Assembly (NCBI RefSeq): GCF_009711055.1
Contig: NZ_WMJY01000026.1
Span: 1 to 39,443, forward strand
DNA: 39,443 bases
Reading direction: 5' to 3'
DNA from: Myroides pelagicus
GTDB taxonomy: Bacteria > Bacteroidota > Bacteroidia > Flavobacteriales > Flavobacteriaceae
Below the pieces are notes generated by a model that was given only the letters and a program-made list of their open reading frames with translations, had not been told where the DNA came from and made no database searches. Made by a program: the position numbers and the translations under genes. Shown here piece after piece: positions 1 through 8,046 of this stretch; the first letter of the stretch is position 1; each line of letters opens with the position of its first letter.

Positions 1-3
1 TAT

Positions 4-462
4 TTATATAACACAAAGGTCTGTCCTTTTTAATTCAAACACAACTTTTGAGACTGATCCGAAGTTTTCTCTAATACCATACTTGATAAAACCATTTCTC
101 TCATAAAATCTGATCTGATCTAGTCCACAAGTAGCTGTGCCGACAATAAGCTCTTTATATCCTTGCCCTTGAGCTATCGTTAGTATCTCTTCAATAAGGA
201 TACTGCCTATTCCCTTTCCTTGTAAAGTAGTATGGACTGCAATATTCTTCAACTCTAATACGTCAGCACTTATTTTAAACAAGCAAAAGACCGCTTTATT
301 AATGTCTTTTCCCTTCAAAACATAAACATCGCTTAACATTAAATATTTATCTATAGCCTCCTGAGTTTCATCAGCTAATAACAGTAACTCATAAGGGTAA
401 TTACCTACACATAACTCTAAAGTGTAAGCCTCCCCCGCTATACAAAATTCTTTTCTTTTCAT
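4..462 (-). CDS. GNAT-family N-acetyltransferase
   Basis: Predicted 152-residue acetyltransferase of the GNAT fold that would move an acetyl group from acetyl-CoA to an unidentified amine. The acetyl-CoA pyrophosphate loop is visible as QGKGIG (Q81-G86), followed by a helix (SILIEEIL). A typical motif B lies near the C-terminus (residues 117-125, FYERNGF). Length fits a single-domain GNAT. The start at 462 is an ATG with AGAAG a few bases upstream. The stop lies 4 bases from the window edge, so the gene is complete. It follows the gene at 477-1007 by only 14 bases on the same strand and may be cotranscribed with it. The substrate cannot be told from sequence. Confidence 0.88.
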   Translation of the reverse strand: MKRKEFCIAGEAYTLELCVGNYPYELLLLADETQEAIDKYLMLSDVYVLKGKDINKAVFCLFKISADVLELKNIAVHTTLQGKGIGSILIEEILTIAQGQGYKELIVGTATCGLDQIRFYERNGFIKYGIRENFGSVSKVVFELKRTDLCVI

Positions 463-476
463 CTTCTAATGCTATT

Positions 477-1007
477 CTATGCACTAATTAGCTTTTTAGC
501 TTTGCTCTGATAAGCAGCTGAGCGACTAACATAATTCTTTTCAACAATTCCTTTAGCTAAAGTAAACTCTTGTGCAAACTCCCCTTTTAACCTGATGATA
601 ATATCCATAGCAAAGGCTTCTGTAGCTACTTTCGAGTCCGATACTAACCAATCCAATGCTTGACCAACTAACATTTGTTTTTGTTTCTTAGAAAGCTTTA
701 ATTGCTTTGAATAAACAATATTTCGACATATTTTACTTATTAACCGCTTAGTCGATTCATTAGCATATGTATCTAATCGCATTAAAAAGTCGTCGAGTAT
801 TGAAGTCATTTTCAATAGATCAAAACGAATTAACTCTTCAAACAATACACTTGCCATAACATGATGCTTGTCTTCTACATTGGTCATAAATTCATAAAGA
901 TATATATAAGCTTCTTTCACACGAGCCAAACGAACTAACGTTTTATGCCTACTATCTACATAGATACTTGTTTGGCAAACCAACTGATACACCTCTTCTT
1001 TCGTCAT
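477..1007 (-). CDS. Uncharacterised all-helical protein
   Basis: 176-residue protein that I do not recognise. It is predicted to be almost entirely helical, with alternating hydrophobic and charged residues and pairs of helices reminiscent of HEAT-like repeats, and the C-terminus is Lys-rich (QSKAKKLISA). There is no signal peptide and no membrane segment, so it is probably cytoplasmic. It lies just downstream of a terminator-like hairpin (1015-1055) and 14 bases upstream of the GNAT gene on the same strand. No catalytic motif is evident, and the function is unknown. Confidence 0.75.
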   Translation of the reverse strand: MTKEEVYQLVCQTSIYVDSRHKTLVRLARVKEAYIYLYEFMTNVEDKHHVMASVLFEELIRFDLLKMTSILDDFLMRLDTYANESTKRLISKICRNIVYSKQLKLSKKQKQMLVGQALDWLVSDSKVATEAFAMDIIIRLKGEFAQEFTLAKGIVEKNYVSRSAAYQSKAKKLISA

Positions 1008-1014
1008 ATCTAAA

Positions 1015-1055
1015 ATAAAAAAACACTGACAAATAGTAAAAAGCCAGTGTTTAGT
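1015..1055 (-). terminator. Rho-independent terminator after the DUF2314-ankyrin gene
   Basis: Read on the minus strand, AAACACTG and CAGTGTTT form an 8-bp stem (arms 1045-1052 and 1021-1028) followed by a run of seven T. It sits 20 bases after the stop of the gene at 1072-1836 and just before the start of the next gene at 1007. It therefore likely separates the two transcripts. Confidence 0.6.
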
Positions 1056-1071
1056 TTTTATTATTCAACAA

Positions 1072-1836
1072 TTAAGACAGTACAGGTATTATATGCTCCC
1101 AATTCAGTAATTGAGCATATTCTAGAGCTGTTTTACCATCTTCTGATTTCATTGTCTTATCTGCTCCTTTTTCTAACAATACTTCAATGGTACTCAAATT
1201 TCCAGCAATAGCCTCTCGATGTAAGAACGTAAAGCCATCTTCGTCTATCAAAGTGATTTCGTCAGGATGCTGATCCAAAAAGCCGACTAAGCTCTCCTTC
1301 ATACTACGACTCATCGGGTGCTCAACTAAATTTTCTGGTTGCTCATTTTGCTTATAAACTACGTGAATATCATTAAAGTCACCAAAGTCAATACCCCAAG
1401 CATCATCATGTGCCTTTAATTCTTGTTCAGACATATCAGAACGCATTGCTTGTACTGTAAACCCTCCATAAGCTTTACCCTCTATAAGAAACAACCAATC
1501 ACTTATCTGATCGATAGTAACACCAACTGACTCTCCTTCTTGAACATTAGTCAATACATTTGGTTCATTTAAAAGAGCCCCGTAAATATACAACCCATCA
1601 AAGAACACATCTCCAATCCACATATGCTCAACTTCTGTATAAGCGTTCCCCTCTTGATCTTCAAACTCTTGTGTAAAAGCAACTTTTACACTTGCCATAT
1701 CTAACCCTTTTACTATTCTTCTGTTGTCCCAATATAATTCTCTCCAAAAATACTTGAATGTATCTTGTGCTTTTTTAAATGCATCAATCATTTTTTGTTC
1801 TTCTCCAGAAGCAAAAAAAACTTTAGTTTCTTCCAT
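1072..1836 (-). CDS. DUF2314 domain protein with C-terminal ankyrin repeats
   Basis: 254-residue cytoplasmic protein. Residues about 10-165 match the DUF2314 pattern: a helical start with a Trp-rich stretch (YFWRELYWDNRR), then VEHMWIGDVFFDG and a following GALLNEPN. Residues about 195-254 form about two ankyrin repeats (DEDGFTFLHREAIAGNLSTI, then VLLEKGADKTMKSEDGKTAL). This domain pair is known in bacteria but its role is not established. Ankyrin proteins of this kind often occur near polymorphic-toxin immunity genes. It lies 52 bases after the kptA-containing unit on the same strand and has its own terminator. An immunity or protein-binding role is only inference. Confidence 0.82.
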   Translation of the reverse strand: MEETKVFFASGEEQKMIDAFKKAQDTFKYFWRELYWDNRRIVKGLDMASVKVAFTQEFEDQEGNAYTEVEHMWIGDVFFDGLYIYGALLNEPNVLTNVQEGESVGVTIDQISDWLFLIEGKAYGGFTVQAMRSDMSEQELKAHDDAWGIDFGDFNDIHVVYKQNEQPENLVEHPMSRSMKESLVGFLDQHPDEITLIDEDGFTFLHREAIAGNLSTIEVLLEKGADKTMKSEDGKTALEYAQLLNWEHIIPVLS

Positions 1837-1888
1837 TATTATATATGTTTTTTGTCTTTACAATTCCTTTACTAGTTGACAATTAAAG

Positions 1889-2431
1889 CTAGTCCATTAA
1901 ATACTTACAATCGATAAAATCCGTTAACCACACACCATTATCTGACTCAAAAAACACTAGCCCATCAGCATACATTTCTCCCGCTTTAACAGTAAATACA
2001 AACACCTCTCCTCTTCGAGCTCCCACCTGTACTGCTACTTGCATATTTGGACTCAAATGTACCTGTTGCCGTTGCATCTTTAGAATTCCTTTCTTTCGGA
2101 TGGACTCCACAAATCGAACTGTAGTACCATGATATAAAAATTCAGGAGGTCTTTTCTCCATCAGTTGTAAATCGACAGCAATACTATGTCCTTGATTTGC
2201 TCTAATTCTCGTCTGATCACTATTGTAGGCATAGCGCTTTTTATCGTTGTTTTCTACAATATAATCCAACTCTTCTCTAGTAAAAGACATACCTTTCCTT
2301 GCAGATTTTGAGATCAACTCATTGATATCTGCCCAACCTTCCTTATCCAAGAATAATCCTATAGTCTCAGGTTGATGCCTTAACACTAAACTTACAAACT
2401 TCCCTAATTGGTTTTGCTTAGCTTTTTCCAT
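1889..2431 (-). CDS. kptA: RNA 2'-phosphotransferase (Tpt1/KptA family)
   Basis: 180-residue enzyme that removes an internal RNA 2'-phosphate by transferring it to NAD+, giving ADP-ribose 1'',2''-cyclic phosphate and nicotinamide. The N-terminal winged-helix lobe (residues 1-90) carries the LRH motif with R18 and H19 and the IRANQGHS motif with R77. The C-terminal ADP-ribosyltransferase-like lobe carries YHGT (H101) and GARRGEV (R139/R140). These correspond to the Arg-His-Arg-Arg active site of the family. Length is normal. The start overlaps the end of the upstream gene by 14 bases, which implies translational coupling. Bacteria lack the tRNA-splicing ligase that makes the canonical substrate, so the physiological target is uncertain. 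Confidence 0.95.
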   Translation of the reverse strand: MEKAKQNQLGKFVSLVLRHQPETIGLFLDKEGWADINELISKSARKGMSFTREELDYIVENNDKKRYAYNSDQTRIRANQGHSIAVDLQLMEKRPPEFLYHGTTVRFVESIRKKGILKMQRQQVHLSPNMQVAVQVGARRGEVFVFTVKAGEMYADGLVFFESDNGVWLTDFIDCKYLMD

Positions 2432-2873
2432 TTATTTCTATCCATTGTTGATATCGATGGTCGATTACTTCTTCTATTTCAAAATAATTCTCCCAACAAT
2501 CGTCTAAATAATAAGCTCGATCTGGTCGATTGAGATTAAATGTCTTGATATAATCATCGAGATAAGAGAATTTTCCTTCTAGACTTCCTAATCCGTCGTA
2601 ATACTCATGTACAAACGCATTACCTTGTTCAGATAATTGCTCAGATAACAAACAACCTTCGAAGAAGTCCAATAAAAAATGACCACCCAATAAACGCTTC
2701 TTTTTAATAGCTGTTATATCTTCACGATATTTCTCTAAAACAGCTTCACTTATCAAATCATTGACAGCACACCATGTAAAGAAAAAACCTATGTGGGTAA
2801 TTCCCTTCTCGTGTTCTAAATCAATGGGGAAATCTCCTGAATGATGCCATTCATAATCATCGTATTTCACCAT
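2418..2873 (-). CDS. DUF7832-like small cytoplasmic protein
   Basis: 151-residue acidic protein. The N-terminal pattern YDDYEWHHSGDFPIDL followed by THIGFFFTWC resembles the DUF7832 type, in which a conserved WHxGGDFP and THIGMFLAW segment is seen. The assignment is from memory and moderate. No signal peptide or membrane helix. Acidic, Trp- and Tyr-rich small proteins of this kind are common as immunity proteins, but there is no toxin gene beside it. Its last 14 bases overlap the start of kptA, so the two are translated as a pair and may share a role. Function unknown. Confidence 0.75.
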   Translation of the reverse strand: MVKYDDYEWHHSGDFPIDLEHEKGITHIGFFFTWCAVNDLISEAVLEKYREDITAIKKKRLLGGHFLLDFFEGCLLSEQLSEQGNAFVHEYYDGLGSLEGKFSYLDDYIKTFNLNRPDRAYYLDDCWENYFEIEEVIDHRYQQWIEINGKS

Positions 2874-2960
2874 ACACTTATTACTCCATTTAATCAGAAA
2901 AAGTAAAGGTATTTATTTTTGTGGAAATTCTATAACTTTGAGTCAAACTTAGTTAGTACA

Positions 2961-3395
2961 TTAAGTATTCTCAATAAAAGCACGAGAGAAAGCCTCAAAT
3001 TTATCTGATGTATAGTAACTGGGCATGATTTCTTTTAGTAATTTAACATAGGAATCCTTCACGCCACTTGATTCTAAAATCACACTCTTATTTCGAACGA
3101 CGAAACCTTCAAAATAACAATTGGTACCAGCACAAATCATATGAATAAACACACATTTCAAATATGGTTTTCTATGGGCAAAAACAAATATATCTTGTTC
3201 AGCTCTATATAGTTCAGCTTCAGAATACATCTTGTGCTTTAAATAATACTCTACATTAATATATAAAACTAAAAGTAGTTGATTTTCAATTCTTAGATAC
3301 TTCATTTTGGCCAAAGGGAAAATAGTACTAAGTTCTTCATTAAAAATCTCTTCTCTTCCTTCTACTACAGGAATAATAATATAGCTTACCTCCAT
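2961..3395 (-). CDS. Uncharacterised protein
   Basis: 144-residue protein that I do not recognise. It begins with a hydrophobic beta-like segment (SYIIIPVVEG), has no signal peptide, and ends in a helical region. Three Cys residues occur in mid-protein (KCVFIH, ICAGTNCYF). A plausible flavobacterial promoter lies at 3448-3477, which supports expression as a single gene. It is flanked by an 87-base gap downstream and an 890-base gap upstream. Codon use and length look like a real gene, but no family can be named. Confidence 0.65.
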   Translation of the reverse strand: MEVSYIIIPVVEGREEIFNEELSTIFPLAKMKYLRIENQLLLVLYINVEYYLKHKMYSEAELYRAEQDIFVFAHRKPYLKCVFIHMICAGTNCYFEGFVVRNKSVILESSGVKDSYVKLLKEIMPSYYTSDKFEAFSRAFIENT

Positions 3396-4285
3396 TTATA
3401 TAAAATTTTACATAATTCTAAAATACGAAGTATCAATAAATATTATACAAAGTCAATTTTACTAAATTATAAACAAATCATTAAGGAGGACTCGATTACG
3501 ACTTATAAATGAAGTAATACCTAGTTTACCATAATACAAACTCAACATTGCAAAAAAAATCACTTAATACAACAATATTAAAATGACTTTAATTTGCCTT
3601 AAAGGCTTAAACGAAATAATTATATCTCCAATTTATGTAATAAAGAGAGTTCGTTGACATTTATCCAACAAAATAACACATGATAACTTTTTTAAAGACT
3701 CTATTATTATTCTTTTTAATTCTCAAAAAGCTACTTGCTTTTTCCCTAATAAAACAATGGTAGGTTATGAAACAGAGTTGCTAACTTTTAGAAAACAAGT
3801 AGCCTGTTTTAATTCAAAGAGATGCTGAAAAAATAGTATTTGTTACCAAGCTTATACTATACGTAAAATATTCAGGAATTTACCAACCAAAAAACACCTT
3901 CTCAGCAAGGAAAATACAAGTATTTTACTACCATTGGTCAAAAAAGGACGAAAGAATAATACACGTAAGACAAATACCAGTCGCAGCAACCTAGATTGCT
4001 TTTTCTAATAAGGATAAAAAAATTCATCCCCCTTAAAACATTTCCCAGCATGATATATAGAACTGTCTATTTGTGATTGGTAATATCAATAAATTTCTGA
4101 ACCAATGACTCTTTTATGTAATAAAAGTAGGTCACATAAAATCTTCTCCACTAAATAACAACTAACTTCTTTTATAAATACTGAATATAAACCACTCAAA
4201 TTTTTCGAAAAGCCATTGTTTTTCCTACTAAATCATTAGCACGACACTAAACGGAGTTACCTAGACATTATTAATACTGATTTAA
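3396..4285 (-). other. 890-base gap: one candidate promoter, otherwise no gene seen
   Basis: Only the promoter at 3448-3477 is convincing here. I see no open reading frame of useful size, no tRNA and no strong terminator. There are small inverted repeats (8 bp at 3730-3737 with 3796-3803; 7 bp CTTTTAT-gta-ATAAAAG at 4111-4127) without T-runs. A 27-codon hydrophobic frame starts at the ATG at about 3680 on the plus strand, but nothing supports it. The stretch could hold decayed genes. Confidence 0.4.
3448..3477 (-). promoter_or_regulatory. Candidate flavobacterial promoter for the gene at 2961-3395
   Basis: On the minus strand TTTG (3474-3477) is followed after 18 bases by TGACTTTG (3448-3455), one mismatch from the TAnnTTTG consensus. 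Transcription would start near 3442, about 47 bases before the start codon. Confidence 0.45.
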
Positions 4286-4765
4286 TTACTCTTTCAAAAA
4301 ACGGACGTCTTTACTATACTTTTTATCTACTATAACAAAGAAAAAAGGATGAAGTGAGTAACTAAGCTTTTCCCCTTCTACTTTGTACGAATAAATTAAT
4401 TCTAAGAACTCCCCTCTATCTTTAAGACTTATAACCTCAAACAAAGTAGATTGATTCACTTCTGTTCCAATAACTGCAAGAACAAACGACTTATCAAAAT
4501 CAATAGGTGTAGGTAAACCTCCCTCTCCCATCACTGCTGCGGGACTAAATATCTCCTCAAAATCTTCCTTCGTTTCAAGTTTTATACTTTCAACTTGTTT
4601 ATTCGAATAGGTGTTATTTACATAATATTGCTTACCTTCCATGTAAGTAATATTCTTATATTGAAATACCTCTTCTGTTTTCTCACTTGATTTCTCCTCT
4701 TTTTTCATACCACACGAAGCAATGAAGCCTATGCATACAAAAAAAACAATATACCATTTCCTCAT
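4286..4765 (-). CDS. Lipoprotein, PrcB-C-like domain
   Basis: 159-residue predicted lipoprotein. A hydrophobic N-terminus (residues 5-17) ends in the lipobox IASC with C18 as the lipidated residue, followed by GMKKEEKSSEKTEE, a charged linker. The mature part (about residues 45-155) has alternating beta strands with the pattern PTPIDFDKSFVLAV and a conserved-looking FFFVIVDK near the end. This resembles the PrcB C-terminal domain of small Bacteroidetes lipoproteins; that match is from memory and moderate. It is probably anchored in the outer membrane facing the periplasm. It stands alone, with gaps of 890 and 192 bases on either side. Biological role unknown. Confidence 0.78.
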   Translation of the reverse strand: MRKWYIVFFVCIGFIASCGMKKEEKSSEKTEEVFQYKNITYMEGKQYYVNNTYSNKQVESIKLETKEDFEEIFSPAAVMGEGGLPTPIDFDKSFVLAVIGTEVNQSTLFEVISLKDRGEFLELIYSYKVEGEKLSYSLHPFFFVIVDKKYSKDVRFLKE

Positions 4766-4891
4766 TTGTCTATACTATTAATCGAATAATACTATATTAA
4801 CTTTTTCTATAAATTAATATTGTCTTAATACACACATTTTATTCTTCATATATTCGAATACCTATAGAGTTTCCACATCTATATTTAACCT

Positions 4892-4925
4892 AAAAAAGTC
4901 AATCTTTCCGAGGGAGAGATTGACT
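4892..4925 (-). terminator. Rho-independent terminator after the 353-residue gene
   Basis: AGTCAATCT (4897-4905) pairs with AGATTGACT (4917-4925). On the minus strand the stem is followed by six T, 33 bases after the stop at 4958. The orientation of the T-run shows that it serves the minus strand. Confidence 0.85.
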
Positions 4926-4957
4926 TCTTCATAATCGTTTATATACAGAATAACAAC

Positions 4958-6019
4958 TTAGTTTACTGAACGTTGCAAAACAAACACCTTATTATACATT
5001 TCTTTTCTTGGCTTTCTAGGATAAAAAACAACTCCAAAAGTATCCTTTTGTCCTCCGACTACACTAATTCCTGATACAACTAAATCATTGTTATCGATAC
5101 TTAATATTTCCTCATTCAATAGATTCTTATACCCTCTTTTATTTTTATTGTAAAAAATCTCTACCAGCTCATCATTTCTAATAACTAGCCATCCGTTTCC
5201 AAATTCCGTAGTAAATTGAGTAGCCGTCGTGTTTTCATTAATCACTTGTGGGTGCCATGTTCCAAAAAACTCGTCTCCTATAGTTAATAGCTCTCCATAA
5301 GAACACTCTCCATTCACTTCTATCTCTACTATTCCTATTACTCCATTTTCTTCACATAATAAATAAGACTTTGAATCAAAAGACAGACTCAATGCTTCAT
5401 GTACAAATGGAAATTCAAAATCTAGAATACGACTTCTCAACTCAACGCCTTCTTCATCAATCTCACGATGCAACCATCCGTCCTCTACTTCTGTGATTAA
5501 ATTAATATGTCCCGCCGATATACTAATTTTATTTCCTTTAGGAAAAGGAATGGCTATCTTTTGCTCCTCTATTAAGCTATCCTCTTCGAAGCGAAGAACA
5601 AACATTACATCAGCCTTATTATCGTCCCAAATATCCACATCATAAAAAATAGAAGACTCCTCTGTAGTCCCTACAAATCGACCATTAAATGACTTACTTC
5701 CTTTAAAAAGCCTTTGCTCTTTATCTAAAATAGGAAATGATAGCGTTTGTTCTTCATCGTCTAATGTTACCAATGAAACAAAATTCACCTGATTAGGACT
5801 TAAAAATAACGTAGGTAAAACCCCTTTGTCTTCCTCTATGTCTTTAAGTTCTCCATTGTTCCCAACAATTGTATAATTCAAAAGATAATTTGCTTTATCT
5901 TCGTCATACACATAATTAGCTAATAACAAGCCTTCTTTCGTCCAACAACTACCTTTAGCAGATAAAGCCGTAGGAACCTCAATCGTTGTAATCAATCCAA
6001 AAGATGTTTGTTCGTTCAT
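4958..6019 (-). CDS. Uncharacterised 353-residue protein, propeller-like
   Basis: Acidic cytoplasmic protein with no signal peptide or membrane helix. It consists of many short beta strands separated by turns, with repeated short aromatic-acidic segments such as SIFYDVDIWDDN and ENGVIGIVEIE. This suggests a beta-propeller or similar all-beta fold. I do not recognise the family. It is a self-contained unit with a near-consensus promoter at 6043-6074 and a clear terminator at 4892-4925. The start at 6019 is the ATG nearest the predicted transcription start, giving a leader of about 18 bases. Function unknown. Confidence 0.75.
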   Translation of the reverse strand: MNEQTSFGLITTIEVPTALSAKGSCWTKEGLLLANYVYDEDKANYLLNYTIVGNNGELKDIEEDKGVLPTLFLSPNQVNFVSLVTLDDEEQTLSFPILDKEQRLFKGSKSFNGRFVGTTEESSIFYDVDIWDDNKADVMFVLRFEEDSLIEEQKIAIPFPKGNKISISAGHINLITEVEDGWLHREIDEEGVELRSRILDFEFPFVHEALSLSFDSKSYLLCEENGVIGIVEIEVNGECSYGELLTIGDEFFGTWHPQVINENTTATQFTTEFGNGWLVIRNDELVEIFYNKNKRGYKNLLNEEILSIDNNDLVVSGISVVGGQKDTFGVVFYPRKPRKEMYNKVFVLQRSVN

Positions 6020-6042
6020 AAAGTATTCAATTAAATTTTATG

Positions 6043-6074
6043 CAAAGGTATAAATCTAATCGGTATCTAGCCAA
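6043..6074 (-). promoter_or_regulatory. Flavobacterial promoter for the 353-residue gene
   Basis: On the minus strand TTG (6072-6074, within TTTTG) is followed after 21 bases by TACCTTTG (6043-6050), an exact TAnnTTTG. Expected transcription start is about 6036-6038. Confidence 0.7.
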
Positions 6075-6120
6075 AAGACTCTCAGTGATTTTATTTCTAA
6101 TGTAATACACCTGCTTTCCC

Positions 6121-6522
6121 TTATATTTCCACGGTTGTAGTTACTACTATCTCACCGACTAACACTTTGTGTACAGGACATTTATTTGCTATCACCTCCA
6201 ATCTACTCAGCTGATTATCATCTAGTGACTTATTAGAAAACATAACTTTACGTACAAATGTCGTTACTCCTTCATCGGTTTTTTGCTTTAAATCTATTTC
6301 AACAGTTACTTCTCCTAAATACCATTCTTTTCGATCTGCATACATGCGCAGTGTAGCTGCTGTACAGCTCGCTAGTGAAGTAGCTAGTAACTCAAAAGGA
6401 TTAAACCCCTCATCACCTCCTCCTAATTCTTTAGGCTCATCTGAGATCAACAAATTATTTCTTGCAATAACTTCTGTATGATACAATTTATCTTTTAGAA
6501 CTGCTTTTACTTTTACATCCAT
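6121..6522 (-). CDS. OsmC/Ohr-family peroxidase-like protein
   Basis: 133-residue protein of the OsmC family, which reduces organic hydroperoxides using a pair of redox cysteines. Both are present: C53 in LLATSLASCTAATL and C115 in NKCPVHK, the usual spacing. The glycine-rich GGGDEGFNPFELL before C53 is also typical. Length is normal for the YhfA/OsmC-like branch rather than the longer Ohr proteins. The gene is 8 bases downstream of a pirin gene on the same strand, so the two form an operon. Cytoplasmic. The hydroperoxide substrate is unknown. Confidence 0.92.
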   Translation of the reverse strand: MDVKVKAVLKDKLYHTEVIARNNLLISDEPKELGGGDEGFNPFELLATSLASCTAATLRMYADRKEWYLGEVTVEIDLKQKTDEGVTTFVRKVMFSNKSLDDNQLSRLEVIANKCPVHKVLVGEIVVTTTVEI

Positions 6523-6530
6523 ATATCTTC

Positions 6531-7445
6531 TTATTTTTTATTCTTTAACGATTTCATTCCCTCAGGAAAAGGAACATAAGTCTGATTATCTCCAGGTATT
6601 AAAGGAAATGCTTCGTGGTTCTGTTTAATCCAATCACTTTTAGCCTTTTCCAAACGGTCAATATCATCTGAAACAAAGTTCCATAAGAGGTAACGTTCTT
6701 CATCGAAAGCTTTCCCTCCAAAAATATACACTATCGTGTCTTTATCAATTTCAAAGTCACATAGACGACTATCATTTGCAATTAAAATATGTTTCTCATC
6801 ATAAACAAACCCATCTGCGTATACTTTCCCTTTCAAAATATATAATGCTGACTCACCTATTAGCCCTTGTCCCAAGGCAATTCGCTTCTTTTCTTGTGCT
6901 TTAATTTCAATAAAATATAATGGAGAATACACGGGTACTGGTGATTTTTTACCAAGAGCTTCTCCTGCTATTAGCTTATAACTCACACCATCGCCTTCCC
7001 AAACAGGTAACTCTTCAGCTCCAATATGAGTAAATGAAGGCGTCATCTCCTGCAATTCCTTGGGCAAAGCTATCCATATTTGCAGACCATGCAATATAGC
7101 CTCTGGTTGTTCTATTCGAATATCTTCGGGCATACGCTCTGAATGGACAACACCTCTACCTGCTGTCATCCAGTTAACTTCACCTTCTCTAATTTTTATA
7201 TTACTACCTATACTATCGCGATGCATCATTTCACCTTCAAACAAATACGTAAGGGTAGATAAACCAATATGAGGATGAGGATCAACATCTAAATTCGCAT
7301 GGTCAGCAACACGGATTGGTCCCATATGATCAATAAAAACAAAAGGCCCTACCGTACGTTTTTTACGAAAAGGAATCAAACGACCTACCATAAAATTACC
7401 TATACTAGCTTCTCTTTCTTCTATGACTAAATCAACTACTGACAT
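6531..7445 (-). CDS. Pirin-family bicupin protein
   Basis: 304-residue bicupin of the pirin family (some members are quercetin 2,3-dioxygenases, others redox-sensitive regulators). The metal-binding residues of the N-terminal cupin are all present: H57 and H59 in DPHPHIGLSTLTY, then H101 and E103 in GRGVVHSERMPE, in the same spacing as human pirin. The C-terminal cupin lacks such ligands, as expected. Cytoplasmic. It is the first gene of a two-gene operon with the OsmC-like gene 8 bases downstream, which suggests a role in redox or electrophile stress (inference from context). No promoter with both boxes could be found upstream. Confidence 0.93.
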   Translation of the reverse strand: MSVVDLVIEEREASIGNFMVGRLIPFRKKRTVGPFVFIDHMGPIRVADHANLDVDPHPHIGLSTLTYLFEGEMMHRDSIGSNIKIREGEVNWMTAGRGVVHSERMPEDIRIEQPEAILHGLQIWIALPKELQEMTPSFTHIGAEELPVWEGDGVSYKLIAGEALGKKSPVPVYSPLYFIEIKAQEKKRIALGQGLIGESALYILKGKVYADGFVYDEKHILIANDSRLCDFEIDKDTIVYIFGGKAFDEERYLLWNFVSDDIDRLEKAKSDWIKQNHEAFPLIPGDNQTYVPFPEGMKSLKNKK

Positions 7446-7624
7446 AATTTATTCGGTTTAAAATTCATCACTACCTAAATTTACGTATACTTAATCAAGT
7501 AAACACTTTATTTAAAGTAAGATTTCTCTTTTTTAACACTTTATTTCCAACTTTATAAAATAGAATAATTCAATAGCCCCACCAGTAAAAACGCTCGAAT
7601 AATAAATATCTACAATTTATAAAA

Positions 7625-7788
7625 TACAAAACCTCTTTGTCTATAGACAAAGAGGTTTTTGTTGTGAGTTTTGAATGTTGTTATATAGAAAGCTAAAACC
7701 ACAGTGACTAAAGTGACAACGCTAAAGCACGATAGTATAGTTTCAATGATTAACCAAAAGGCAACAGCTTAAAGCCCTTTGATTAACT
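7625..7788 (-). ncRNA. Candidate small RNA with 5' hairpin and terminator
   Basis: A predicted minus-strand transcript of about 160 nt. TACTTTTG at 7793-7800 (minus strand) is an exact TAnnTTTG box, giving a start near 7787. The first bases form a 13-bp hairpin (arms 7774-7786 and 7750-7762, 11-nt loop). Two of its pairs are G-U on the minus strand but would be A-C mismatches on the plus strand, so the RNA should be the minus strand. The transcript ends in the terminator at 7628-7661. It contains no ATG, so it is unlikely to code. A good TTG -33 box is missing. No known RNA family recognised. Confidence 0.5.
7628..7661 (-). terminator. Orphan perfect-stem terminator
   Basis: AAAACCTCTTTGTC (7628-7641) and its exact complement (7646-7659) form a 14-bp stem around a TATA loop, flanked by A and T runs, so it could work on both strands. 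No protein gene reads into it; it most likely ends the small RNA proposed at 7625-7788. Confidence 0.85.
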
Positions 7789-8046
7789 TATTCAAAAGTA
7801 AATAGACCAAACCAGAAATTAACCACACTATTAGGTTAGTTATTGTTATACTTTCACTATTAGTGCATTAAAATCCTCTCGTTACCTTATTAACATTACC
7901 CCCCCTATACCTGTCCTATATTTTAACACTCACCTCCTTTATACTATACCTGTAAGCTCCTTTGTTTAGCATACATTTGCAATACTGACCTATCAAGGTT
8001 ACTAGTCTTCTAGTAACTTATAACAATCGACACAAGCAACCATAAA

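Larger units (their letters stand above)
7446..8046. other. 601-base gap holding a probable small RNA
   Basis: The gap lies between divergently transcribed genes (pirin leftward, LuxR-type regulator rightward). A perfect terminator hairpin near 7628-7661 has no gene leading into it from either side. The left part (7446-7620) shows nothing recognisable. The right part (about 7800-8046) contains a TACATTTG box at 7972-7979 that could be the -7 element of the downstream regulator, with no TTG at the right distance. Confidence 0.6.

Noticed and set aside
4111..4127. Short hairpin CTTTTAT-gta-ATAAAAG
   Set aside because: AT-only stem with no T-run; such repeats occur by chance in this base composition.
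7060..7272. Open frame on the plus strand inside the pirin gene
   Set aside because: It lies fully within the opposite strand of a gene with intact cupin motifs, and its product matches nothing.
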